64,000 bases of DNA from Leeuwenhoekiella sp. (GTDB taxonomy: Bacteria; Bacteroidota; Bacteroidia; Flavobacteriales; Flavobacteriaceae). The notes beneath the pieces are model-generated. The model worked only from the letters and a program-made list of their open reading frames with translations. It did no database searches and was not told where the DNA came from. Numbering within the stretch: position 1 is the first letter of the stretch; each line of letters opens with the position of its first letter. This document shows positions 45,805-54,667 of this stretch, piece after piece. The DNA is taken from positions 1 to 64,000 of the forward strand of contig PAPI01000018.1 of the NCBI GenBank assembly GCA_002708845.1. The letters are read 5' to 3'. Both the position numbers and the translations under genes were made by a program.

Positions 45805-47940
45805 TTGTTTCACCATAACCCTCTTAAACGCGTGCTTTTATTTAAAACAAAATACCAATTCCTGAGTTTGCTTTTGCTCGTCATACTTGCCCTTCAGGTT
45901 AAACCCATCTACGCACAAATTTATGATCCTGTAAGCTGGAAAACTCAGGTAGAAGCCCAGGCTGATAATTCATTTGATTTGATTGCTCTGGCAAGTATTG
46001 AGCGAGGTTGGCATTTATATGCCCAGAACCTACCGGAGGGTGGCCCCGTGTCTACCTCTTTTAACTTTCCGTCTACAGATGGATACCGTTTGATCGGGAA
46101 AATGAGCCAATCTGAACCCATCACGTTTTTCGACGACATTTTTGAGATGGAAACCTCCTATTATGAAATCAAAGCGACATTCACGCAACGTGTTAAAATT
46201 CAGGATGCTTCTTTAAAATCGATTACTGCGGAAGTTACTTTTATGGTTTGTAATGATACCCAATGCCTCCCTCCTGCTACTGTAGAGCTTATATTCAAAT
46301 TACCTGCAATCCCCACAAAAACTGAAAAACCCGCGATAACAACCGAAAAGGTAACACCCGTTCAGACAACAGTACCCGCCAATCCGAAAGTACAGGTAGA
46401 TTCTATAAAAATTACTGAAGTTTCAGAGCCAGATATACAAAAGCCTGTTACTGAAGATCCATCAGTAGCTGAACCTAACAAGGAACCGATCGAAACCTTA
46501 GAACCCGAGCCTGATAAAAGTCTTTGGGGAATATTCATTCTGTCCTTTCTTTCCGGTTTTGCAGCCTTACTCACCCCTTGTGTATTTCCCATGATCCCGC
46601 TTACAGTTAGCTTTTTTACCAAACAAAGTAAAACCAGAAGCCTGGGCATACGCAATGCTATTTTTTATGGCATTTGCATTGTCGTTATCTATGTAGTATT
46701 GGGTTCCCTGGTCACGTTGATCTTTGGGGCTGACTCGTTAAACGCGCTCTCCACCAATGTTTGGTTTAATCTCATATTTTTTGTTCTGCTCGTTGTTTTT
46801 GCGGTCTCCTTTCTGGGAGCATTTGAAATTGTACTGCCCAGCAGCTGGGGAACAAAAATGGATAGTCAGGCCAATCGCGGAGGAATTATAGGTATTTTCT
46901 TTATGGCTCTGGCACTGGCTATTGTCTCATTCTCCTGTACTGGCCCCATTGTGGGTACTCTGCTGGTACAGGCTGCTTCAAAAGGTGGCTTTGCACCCAT
47001 ATTAGGTATGCTGGGCTTTTCACTGGCTATTGCCCTTCCGTTCAGCTTATATGCAGCCTTCCCGGGGTGGATGAATTCCCTTCCCAAATCGGGCGGCTGG
47101 CTCAATACCGTAAAAGTGGTGTTGGGTTTTCTGGAACTGGGACTTGCTTTTAAATTTTTGAGTAATGCAGACCTCGTTTTGCAGCTCCACCTTCTTGAGC
47201 GCGAGACATTCCTGGCAATTTGGATTGCTATTTCGGCTACCTTAACCCTTTACCTCTTTGGTAAGATAACGCTTCCGCACGATAGTCCCCTGGCACATAT
47301 TTCGGTGGGCAGATTGAGTCTCGGAATGTTGGCTCTTACCTTTACTGTTTATCTCATTCCAGGTCTATGGGGAGCGCCACTCCAGTGGATTAGCGGGTTT
47401 CCCCCACCCCAGCAATACAGCGAGTCTCCCTATGGTGTAGGCAACAGTCAGGGAAGTTCGGCTTCTGAAATCATTCTTCCTCCCGGGGCAGAACTAGGTC
47501 CGCATGACATCCCGGCTTTTAAAGACTACGAGACGGGGATGGCTTATGCCAGAAAACAGAGCAAACCGGTACTGCTCGATTTTACGGGATATGCCTGTGT
47601 AAACTGCAGAAAAATGGAAGAACGGGTGTGGTCTGACCCTAAAGTGCTACAGGTTCTAAAAAATGAACTCGTGCTTATATCCCTGTATGTAGATGATAAA
47701 AAAGATCTACCCGAAACCGAACAATATGTTTCTGAAACTACTGGAAAAAAAATCAAAACCATCGGAAATAAATGGAGTGATTTTCAGATCAAAACGTATC
47801 AGGCTAATGCTCAGCCGTACTATATCATCCTGGATAACTCCGGAGATGCGATGAACAAACCCATCGGCTATACACCCGATATCGGTACCTATTTACACTG
47901 GTTGGAAGCCGGTATCAACACATATAAAACACAACAATGA
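45805..47940 (+). CDS. dsbD: DsbD-type thiol:disulfide interchange protein, locus 3
   Basis: 711-residue protein from the TTG at 45805. Signal peptide (about 18-38), DsbD-alpha domain with C149/C154 in VCNDTQCLPP, then a long Pro/Thr/Glu-rich periplasmic linker (about 170-240) absent from the other two DsbDs. The membrane domain has the conserved LTPCVFP and SFSCTGP cysteines, and the thioredoxin domain has CVNC (C598/C601). The membrane and thioredoxin parts match loci 1 and 2 closely. Its stop overlaps the M16 start by 4 nt (ATGA), so the two are translationally coupled. That coupling ties thiol reduction to peptide cleavage. Confidence 0.94.
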   Translation: MFHHNPLKRVLLFKTKYQFLSLLLLVILALQVKPIYAQIYDPVSWKTQVEAQADNSFDLIALASIERGWHLYAQNLPEGGPVSTSFNFPSTDGYRLIGKMSQSEPITFFDDIFEMETSYYEIKATFTQRVKIQDASLKSITAEVTFMVCNDTQCLPPATVELIFKLPAIPTKTEKPAITTEKVTPVQTTVPANPKVQVDSIKITEVSEPDIQKPVTEDPSVAEPNKEPIETLEPEPDKSLWGIFILSFLSGFAALLTPCVFPMIPLTVSFFTKQSKTRSLGIRNAIFYGICIVVIYVVLGSLVTLIFGADSLNALSTNVWFNLIFFVLLVVFAVSFLGAFEIVLPSSWGTKMDSQANRGGIIGIFFMALALAIVSFSCTGPIVGTLLVQAASKGGFAPILGMLGFSLAIALPFSLYAAFPGWMNSLPKSGGWLNTVKVVLGFLELGLAFKFLSNADLVLQLHLLERETFLAIWIAISATLTLYLFGKITLPHDSPLAHISVGRLSLGMLALTFTVYLIPGLWGAPLQWISGFPPPQQYSESPYGVGNSQGSSASEIILPPGAELGPHDIPAFKDYETGMAYARKQSKPVLLDFTGYACVNCRKMEERVWSDPKVLQVLKNELVLISLYVDDKKDLPETEQYVSETTGKKIKTIGNKWSDFQIKTYQANAQPYYIILDNSGDAMNKPIGYTPDIGTYLHWLEAGINTYKTQQ

Positions 47941-50729
47941 GAACCATTTTCGCAATCCTCTTTCTATATCTGTGTGGTTTTATCTGCCCACCAGTACTGG
48001 CGCAGGTAAAACCCGCAGCTATGAGCCGGGGTATCCTGCCTAACGGTATGCACTATTACATTATGCATAACGAAAATCCCAAAGGCCGCGCCGCTTTTTA
48101 CTTTGCGCAACATGTAGGGTCTATTTTAGAGGAAGACAGTCAGCGCGGCTTGGCTCATTTTCTGGAACATATGGCATTTAATGGGACTGAGCATTTCCCT
48201 GATAAACAAATGCTCAAATATCTGGAGAAAAATGGGGTGCAGTTTGGCAGTGAGATCAATGCATTTACTAAATACGACGAGACCGTTTACAGCATACGAA
48301 ATGTGCCGGTAAAAAACCCAAAATTAATCGATTCGGTATTACTTATATTACATGACTGGTCTGGCTATTTGTCTTTAAAAGATGAAGAGATCGATAACGA
48401 GCGTGGGGTGGTTTTAGAAGAATGGCGCACCCGTTATAACGCCCAGAAGCGTGCTCAGGACTCGGTTACCGAACTGGGCCTGTTGAAAAACTCAAAATAT
48501 GCAGAGCGTTCAACCATAGGGCGTATGGAAGTTATTACTACATTTCCTTACGACACCCTTCGCAGTTATTATAAAAAATGGTACCGTCCCGATGAGCAGG
48601 CGGTTATTGTGGTGGGAGATATCGATGAAAAGGAAGTAACACAAAAGGTAAAAGAACTTTTTGGCAGCATTCCGCTACGCGAAAATTTACCCAGGCGACC
48701 CGATTTTGACGTTCCCCTGCAAAAAGAATTCATCTATCTCCCCATTCAGGATATGGAGCTGCGCATTCCTTCCATCAGCTATTATTTCAAGCACAAACCA
48801 GCTCCTTCCCATACTCAGGAACACGAGTTGGAGGAAGCTCTAAAAATACAAATGCTCAGCAGCATCGTGGATGCTCGATTTATTGCGAAAGCCGGTCTGC
48901 CCGAAAGTCCGGTGTATTCTGCACGGGCTTCAACAGAAGAAGTGGTTCAGCCTTTAGAGGCTTTTAAGGTCGAACTTCAGCCTAAAAAAGACAGCCTGCT
49001 CCCGGCCATAGAATGGATGGCAATAGAATTAAAACGTTTTGCCCTGCATGGAGTCACCGATAAGGAGTTTGATCGTGTCATGTCTTCTCAGAAAAGCAAC
49101 CTTCAAAACCGAATTGCAGATGGCGGAAGCTCCAATGTTTTTCACGCGATTACCATTTATGAAGCTTTTTTTGAGAACCGCGTGTTACCAGACTATACCT
49201 GGGAACATCAGTACCAATTGGATTACCTGAAAACCCTGAATAAAGAAGATTTAATGCAAAGTTTTGAAGAATACTACCAAAGCCAGAGTAAAGTACTGGC
49301 TATTCTAGGTTCTGAAAAACTGGAATATCCGGACCGGGCTCAGGTTTTAGACATTCTCAACAAAGCCGAAACTGCCGAACCCGTACCCTATCGCGAAATC
49401 GTTGTTGAAGAGAAAAAACTTGCATCCCTTGATCTTCCCGGGAGTGCAATTATATCTAAAGAACAACTTCCACAACTTAACAGCACCCGTTACACGCTGG
49501 CTAACGGGGCTCAGGTTTATCTTGCCAAACCTATTAGTCCTCTTGAGGGAATTTATTTTAAAGCCGTAAGTGAAGGCGGCCGTTCCGTGCTTGCTGAAGA
49601 TTTGGTGAGCAATGCCTTGTTTGCCCCGCTGTTTGCTGCTGAATCTGGCGTGGCCAATCTTACTAAAAAGCAACTCTCCCGCTCCGGCGAAGTGGTTATG
49701 CCCTCGGTCAAAATTGAAGACTATCAGGAAATTTTGGAGGCCTACACGGGTCTTGAACATTTTGAAAAGCTGAACAAAGGCATCTATCTGGCCTTTACTC
49801 AACCGCGTTTTGATGCAAGTACTTTTGAATCCAGCCGCCAGGATCTGGAGCGTCTGCTTATGCTTATGAACGGCAGTGTGGCCAATGCGCTCGCAGACTC
49901 CCTTCAAATGGCCAAAACCAATTTTAGTGAGCGCGAAGTGCACCTCAATGAGCAACTTTTAGAGGAGCTTGAGATGAGCAAAATGCAGCAGGTTTATGAA
50001 AGCCGAATCAGCAATGCAGCCGATTTCAAGTTCATCTTTATGGGTGATATCGCTGAAGAACAGTTTGAAAGCCTTATTCAGAAATACCTGGGCAGTATTC
50101 CCGGCCACTCAAAAACCGAAATCTTGATCGATCGCAACCTGAGACCGGAACCCGGAATTTACAAACTGCATATGGTACGCGACATGCAGACTCCCCAGGC
50201 AAATGTATCGTTTTACCTGACGGGCGATTTAAACTACAACCCGGCAAACGAGCTTGCCATGCAGGTTATTGAACAGCTTTTGGCCAAACGTTATTTGGAA
50301 AAAATAAGAGAAGAAGAAGGCGGTTCATACGGGGTTAGAGTAAAAACCAACTTGAATGCCATTCCTGCCGGGGCTTTTGAGATCAGCATTAATTTTAATG
50401 CTAATCCCAAAAAGGCTGACAGACTTATAAATATTGTATATGAAGAGCTTAACGGGCTTACCCAAAACATAGACGCTACGGCTTTTGCCGAAATTAAAAG
50501 TAATCTTTTAAAAGTAAATCAGGAGCAGCTTGAAAACAATCGACTTTATTTCAACAATCTTGTTAGCAGTATAGAAACAGGTATTCCACTACAAACCAGC
50601 GAAGAGCAAAAGCAACAACTCGAAAAGCTAACCGAACAAAACATACGGGCTTTGGTCAGTAAAATAATGACTAACCCCCGTGTGGTCGAAGCGCTTCTTT
50701 TACCCGCTTCCGCTTCTGAGCAAGAATAA
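47937..50729 (+). CDS. M16 family zinc metallopeptidase, locus 3
   Basis: 930-residue exported protein (signal peptide to about residue 22, PVLAQ). Zinc motif HFLEH at residues 74-78 and third ligand E155 in DNERG, with the expected 77-residue spacing. The C-terminal M16 repeat contains REEEGGSYGVR. It overlaps the dsbD stop by 4 nt. It is homologous to the locus 1 enzyme along its whole length, but divergent enough to suggest different substrate preference. A deleted second M16 gene follows after 26 nt. Confidence 0.93.
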   Translation: MRTIFAILFLYLCGFICPPVLAQVKPAAMSRGILPNGMHYYIMHNENPKGRAAFYFAQHVGSILEEDSQRGLAHFLEHMAFNGTEHFPDKQMLKYLEKNGVQFGSEINAFTKYDETVYSIRNVPVKNPKLIDSVLLILHDWSGYLSLKDEEIDNERGVVLEEWRTRYNAQKRAQDSVTELGLLKNSKYAERSTIGRMEVITTFPYDTLRSYYKKWYRPDEQAVIVVGDIDEKEVTQKVKELFGSIPLRENLPRRPDFDVPLQKEFIYLPIQDMELRIPSISYYFKHKPAPSHTQEHELEEALKIQMLSSIVDARFIAKAGLPESPVYSARASTEEVVQPLEAFKVELQPKKDSLLPAIEWMAIELKRFALHGVTDKEFDRVMSSQKSNLQNRIADGGSSNVFHAITIYEAFFENRVLPDYTWEHQYQLDYLKTLNKEDLMQSFEEYYQSQSKVLAILGSEKLEYPDRAQVLDILNKAETAEPVPYREIVVEEKKLASLDLPGSAIISKEQLPQLNSTRYTLANGAQVYLAKPISPLEGIYFKAVSEGGRSVLAEDLVSNALFAPLFAAESGVANLTKKQLSRSGEVVMPSVKIEDYQEILEAYTGLEHFEKLNKGIYLAFTQPRFDASTFESSRQDLERLLMLMNGSVANALADSLQMAKTNFSEREVHLNEQLLEELEMSKMQQVYESRISNAADFKFIFMGDIAEEQFESLIQKYLGSIPGHSKTEILIDRNLRPEPGIYKLHMVRDMQTPQANVSFYLTGDLNYNPANELAMQVIEQLLAKRYLEKIREEEGGSYGVRVKTNLNAIPAGAFEISINFNANPKKADRLINIVYEELNGLTQNIDATAFAEIKSNLLKVNQEQLENNRLYFNNLVSSIETGIPLQTSEEQKQQLEKLTEQNIRALVSKIMTNPRVVEALLLPASASEQE

Positions 50730-50755
50730 TTCCTTTTTAAAATAAAATTTGAAAT

Positions 50756-51142
50756 ATGAAAACTATAGTTAAAACCCTCACGCTGATTGCAGTTTTCAGC
50801 CTTCAGTTCGTTGTAGCTCAGGAAAAGAATCCGGCTGCTATTCAAACTGCGGATTTCATTCAGGGCGAGCTAGATAATGGAATGCATTACTACATTATGC
50901 ATAATGAAGAGCCAAAAGATCGTGCTTCTTTATGGAAAAAATCGATTGCTGAAAATCAGGAGAACAATAACTCCTGGCTACGAAATACAGTTGGTAACCT
51001 CCAAAAAGAGGAACCCGTCACTACAGAAGAAACCTATATTAAACCGTTAGAAGCTTTATACATAGAAGACCTCAAAAAACTTTCCGTACAGATAAACGCC
51101 GCACAACCCAGGATTGTTTAAGGAGTATTATCTCCTGTATAA
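50756..51142 (+). pseudogene. Internally deleted M16 peptidase gene
   Basis: The ATG frame to the TAA at 51119-51121 gives 121 residues. Residues 1-58 are a signal peptide plus the M16 N-terminus (GELDNGMHYYIMHNEEPKDR, as in locus 1), then the sequence jumps straight to the M16 C-terminus (KKSIAENQENNNSWLRN). About 800 codons including HFLEH are missing, without loss of frame. After the TAA the frame continues GVLSPV to a second TAA (51140-51142), matching the native end GVLMPSK in locus 1. The first stop is therefore a later nonsense mutation. It is the relic of a tandem second M16 gene, most like the locus 1 enzyme. Confidence 0.85.
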
Positions 51143-51216
51143 AAATCTTTAGATTGATTCACCGCATTTGTATTTGAATTAGCCTTCTGTACCTAATACG
51201 GAGTTGATCATTCAAG

Positions 51217-51255
51217 GAGTGCTAAACTGCGATGTTTAGCACTCTATTTTAATTT
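51217..51255 (+). terminator. Intrinsic terminator after the locus 3 M16 relic
   Basis: Perfect 11-bp stem GAGTGCTAAAC/GTTTAGCACTC (51217-51227 with 51234-51244, 6-nt loop), followed by TATTTTAATTT. It sits where the related hairpins end loci 1 and 2, just after a trace of the 88-bp repeat. Confidence 0.75.
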
Positions 51256-51301
51256 AGATCCATATTAAAAATAAACCCTGCAGACTATACAACCTATCAA
51301 T

Positions 51302-52786
51302 ATGAGCAGTTTCCAAAAAAGGCAGCAAACAGAACTTGAGCATTATTTCGAAACCTACCGGAAAAAAACTATAGGTATTAATCACCAGTTTGAATCGGTT
51401 TATGGCACACAAAATCTGCTGTATGCAGATTGGATTGCCAGTGGCAGATTATACCGGCCTATTGAAGATATCATCTGTAACAAGATTGGTCCGTTAATGG
51501 CAAATACGCATTCGTTCTCAAGCGAAAGCGGCAAAGCGGCTACTTATACATATCAGGAAGCAAGACGCATCATCAAAAATCACGTAAACGCAAATGCAAA
51601 TGACGTGCTGGTAACTACGGGAAGTGGGATGACGGGTGCCTTGGCAAAATTACAGCGTATTATGGGTTTAAACAGATTTGGAACGATAACGGATGAAAAT
51701 GACCGCCCTGTGATCTTTATCAGTCACATGGAGCACCACTCCAATCAGGTTTCCTGGCAGACTCTTAAGGCTGATGTAGTTTTGCTTCAACCTGATGAAA
51801 GTTTACAAATTAATCCGCTTGAACTTGAAAGGCAACTTCTCAAATACAAAGACCGAAAACTAAAAATAGGCTCATTTACCGCGTGTTCAAACGTAACAGG
51901 AACCATTACTGATTATTACGAGCTCGCACAAGTTATGCACAGTCACAATGGATTTTGCTTTGTAGACTTTGCAGCTTCAGCTCCATACGAAGCCATCGAT
52001 ATGCACCCCGAAAATCCCAAACAAAAGCTGGATGCTATTTTCTTTTCGCCTCACAAATTTCTGGGAGGTCCAGGCAGCAGTGGAGTTTTAGTCTATGATA
52101 AGAAGCTGCATAAAAATCCACACCCAGACACTCCAGGTGGTGGCAATGTAAAATGGACCAATCCGTTGGGGAATTTCGGCTATCATCAGGACCTGGAAAT
52201 TAGGGAAGACGGTGGTACCCCTGGTATTCTTCAGGTAATACGGACTGCATTATGCATTAGACTTAAAGAGCAGATGAATCCCATATTAATGAAGGCGCGG
52301 GAGAAAGAGTTATCTCAGTTGTTTTATAATGGTATTCAAAATATACCTGAAGTCGCGAACCTCTCGAATCCCAATGCAGATAGTATAGGATGTATAGCCT
52401 TCAACATCATTGGAATGCATTATAATCTCGTAGTGCGTTTACTTAATGATCGTTTTGGAATACAAACCCGTGGTGGCTGGTCTTGTGCCAGCAGTTTTGC
52501 ACATTATTTAATGCAAATAGAAACAGAAAAGTCCACTAAGCTTATAAATGAGATAGAAAATCATCAACTGGCGAATAAACCGGGCTGGGTACGACTTTCT
52601 TTGCATCCCATAATGACGGATGCTGAGGTGCTTTTTATAATAAAAGCCATTAAAGAAATTATCGCCAATAACAAAGAATGGGAAATAGCCTACAATTATA
52701 ATCAGTCAACCAACGAATTTGACAGTATATGGCAGGATGACCGGGAATTGCAAAAACGTATGCATTCCGTGTTTCAAGAAATTTAA
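51302..52786 (+). CDS. Class-V aminotransferase-fold PLP enzyme (cysteine desulfurase-like), locus 3
   Basis: 494-residue cytosolic paralogue of the enzyme at 320-1801. It keeps the cofactor loop TTGSGMTG, HMEHHSN, DFAASAPYE, the PLP lysine (about K252, FFSPHKFLGGPG), and the C-terminal TRGGWSCASS cysteine (about C395) in the desulfurase catalytic position. It follows a terminator by 46 nt, so it is probably expressed from its own promoter, again like locus 1. The conserved pairing of this gene with M16, DsbD and TlpA genes in two loci suggests a shared pathway. The substrate is unknown; cysteine or a modified cysteine is my guess. Confidence 0.9.
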   Translation: MSSFQKRQQTELEHYFETYRKKTIGINHQFESVYGTQNLLYADWIASGRLYRPIEDIICNKIGPLMANTHSFSSESGKAATYTYQEARRIIKNHVNANANDVLVTTGSGMTGALAKLQRIMGLNRFGTITDENDRPVIFISHMEHHSNQVSWQTLKADVVLLQPDESLQINPLELERQLLKYKDRKLKIGSFTACSNVTGTITDYYELAQVMHSHNGFCFVDFAASAPYEAIDMHPENPKQKLDAIFFSPHKFLGGPGSSGVLVYDKKLHKNPHPDTPGGGNVKWTNPLGNFGYHQDLEIREDGGTPGILQVIRTALCIRLKEQMNPILMKAREKELSQLFYNGIQNIPEVANLSNPNADSIGCIAFNIIGMHYNLVVRLLNDRFGIQTRGGWSCASSFAHYLMQIETEKSTKLINEIENHQLANKPGWVRLSLHPIMTDAEVLFIIKAIKEIIANNKEWEIAYNYNQSTNEFDSIWQDDRELQKRMHSVFQEI

Positions 52787-52790
52787 AGCT

Positions 52791-52815
52791 TAAAATAGAA
52801 AGTATTTTAGGTTTG
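52791..52815 (+). terminator. Possible weak terminator after the locus 3 PLP enzyme
   Basis: TAAAATA (52791-52797) and TATTTTA (52803-52809) form a 7-bp all-AT stem, followed by a T-rich stretch. It is AT-only and may be chance. Confidence 0.3.
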
Positions 52816-52980
52816 TTTTTAAAACGAGAATAACGTGTTTATAAAATAGAATTGGTTGTATTAAATAAAGCTGAAATATAGTTAAGATTCAAACAGTTTC
52901 AGGCTAATTATAAAATCAAACATTGAAATTAGTGCATTAAACTGGTCAGTGAGTTGAATACATATTACAGCGCCTAACCA

Positions 52981-54297
52981 CTAAGAATTAAGCTTTGCAT
53001 CTTTTCTATGAATCCAAATGCCATAAATAGAAATAGATAAAAAGCAAATTAGAGGTAAAATAAATGAAAGGTTCATTTCCGATAGTCCCATCATCTTAAT
53101 ATCATCTACTCCCGCTCCACCCAAATCGATAATCATTCCCTGTATTTTTGGTAGCAACGCTCCACCAACGATAGCCATAACTAGTCCTGCCGCGCCAATC
53201 TTAGCCTGATCTTCTTTCAATCCATCTAAGGCGATTCCATAAATAGTAGGAAACATAATGGATAAAAATAGGGAAACCAATACCAAACATATTAAACCAC
53301 TATTCGCTTCCAGAACTATAACCCCTAGTGTGCATAAACCTCCTAAACAGGCAAAATAAAACAAGAGTTTACCGGGACTTAAGAATTTTAGCAGGTAAGT
53401 ACCTACAGCACGCCCCAGTGTAAAAAGAACGAAAGCAGCTAATTGATAATTTGCAGCTGTGGAGCTGGAGATTTCTTTAGATTCGGCATATTGATATATA
53501 TAAGTCCAACAGCCAATCTGAGCCCCCATGTATAGTACTAATGATAAAACACCGAAAGTATACCTATTGTTTTGAAAAAGAGTAGCAAAAGTACTTTTAA
53601 TACTTGGTGTAGCTCCTTCACCTTTAGCCTGAGGCATTTTATTAATAGCGATGAGTACAAGAATGGCCAGTACAACAAGCCCTAGAATTACATAAGGATT
53701 GCGAATAACCATTAAATCGGCAGATTTAATCAGCATTTTCTGGGTTTGATCTAGAGCAGAAAAATCATCAACGTCATCTGATTGCAACAAATCCAAAACG
53801 AAGAATTTAGCAACCAGTAATCCCGCAATAAGCCCTACAGGGTTAAAGGCCTGAGAAAGATTTAAACGACGTGTGGCAGTTTTTGAGTCCCCCATAGCTA
53901 AAATATAGGGGTTAGCGGTAGTCTCCAAAAATGCTAAACCAAATGTTAGGATGTATAAGCCTAAACAAAAGAACCAGAACATTCCTGTAGTCGCAGCAGG
54001 ATAAAATAAAAGCGCTCCTACAGCGTATAGAGTGAGCCCGACTAAAATACCTGATTTATAAGTATATCGCCGAACAAATAATGCTGCAGGGAGGGCCATA
54101 CAAAAATATCCTCCATAAAAAGCCATTTGCACCCAAGCAGCTTGAGAATTAGTCAACTCTAATACTTTTTTGAACGCCTGTACCATTGGGTCAGTAACGG
54201 CATTCGCAAAACCCCATAAAGCAAAAAGTGAGGTAACGAGGATAAAGGGAAACAGAAGTTTTTTGGGTACAACCGGAGTGGCATTTGATGTATTCAT
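52981..54297 (-). CDS. fucP: FucP-type MFS sugar:proton symporter
   Basis: 438-residue inner-membrane transporter with about 12 hydrophobic helices. It matches the L-fucose permease family, which also includes glucose/galactose and mannose permeases in Bacteroidota. Hallmarks are FALWGFANAVTDPMVQAF in helix 1 and LAFLETTANPYILAMG in the middle of the N-terminal half. It is divergent from the lacI gene, and a TAAAACGTTTTA palindrome lies 66 nt before its start, so LacI-type repression is likely. The sugar cannot be read from the sequence. The neighbouring GH92 and GH43 genes favour mannose or a pentose/fucose-type sugar. Confidence 0.88.
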   Translation of the reverse strand: MNTSNATPVVPKKLLFPFILVTSLFALWGFANAVTDPMVQAFKKVLELTNSQAAWVQMAFYGGYFCMALPAALFVRRYTYKSGILVGLTLYAVGALLFYPAATTGMFWFFCLGLYILTFGLAFLETTANPYILAMGDSKTATRRLNLSQAFNPVGLIAGLLVAKFFVLDLLQSDDVDDFSALDQTQKMLIKSADLMVIRNPYVILGLVVLAILVLIAINKMPQAKGEGATPSIKSTFATLFQNNRYTFGVLSLVLYMGAQIGCWTYIYQYAESKEISSSTAANYQLAAFVLFTLGRAVGTYLLKFLSPGKLLFYFACLGGLCTLGVIVLEANSGLICLVLVSLFLSIMFPTIYGIALDGLKEDQAKIGAAGLVMAIVGGALLPKIQGMIIDLGGAGVDDIKMMGLSEMNLSFILPLICFLSISIYGIWIHRKDAKLNS

Positions 54298-54667
54298 TTT
54301 TTTTTTTATTTGAATCCAATTTTAGAATTAAAGACACGAAATCGATGTCTAAAATAAATTAAATAAAACGTTTTACTAAAAATAAATTACTTTTTATTTA
54401 TCAAACCAGAAGTCTTGATATAAAACTCTGGTAATCATCGATTGGAGATTGATGACAAATATTTTCTTGTTTTACTAAAATTTTAAAAAGCTCTTTTTTA
54501 ATTCATTAAAGAATTATCGATATTAGAACTTTCGTTTAATAAAGGTTGATTAAAATGAAATCGTATTTTTACTTTTTGAATATAGCTCTTCAATTACGGT
54601 GATGCTTTTTATGAGCATATCAAATTTGAGTTAGATATTAAAAAGAGTATTCTCTTCATAAATCCGA
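54298..54667. other. Divergent regulatory region between fucP and lacI
   Basis: 370 nt of very AT-rich noncoding DNA containing the operator-like palindrome at 54362-54377 near the fucP side. No ORF or hairpin terminator was found. It must hold the promoters of both genes; I could not place their boxes with confidence. Confidence 0.6.
54362..54377. promoter_or_regulatory. Probable LacI-family operator upstream of fucP
   Basis: AATAAAACGTTTTACT with palindromic core TAAAACGTTTTA (54364-54375) around a central CG, the usual architecture of LacI/GalR operators. The exact reverse complement of all 16 bases occurs at 55826-55841 before the DUF4965 gene. Confidence 0.65.

Noticed and set aside
49347-49955. 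Minus-strand 202-codon frame inside the locus 3 M16 gene
   Set aside because: Antisense to a conserved peptidase with no recognisable motif or start context.
320-52786. Calling the three loci polysaccharide utilisation loci because of SusC/SusD
   Set aside because: No glycoside hydrolase, lyase, esterase or sulfatase is encoded among them; the partner genes are thiol-redox proteins, peptidases and PLP enzymes.
52795-52980. Possible extra gene between the PLP enzyme and fucP
   Set aside because: Only short, stop-rich frames; the two genes converge and the gap needs no further explanation.
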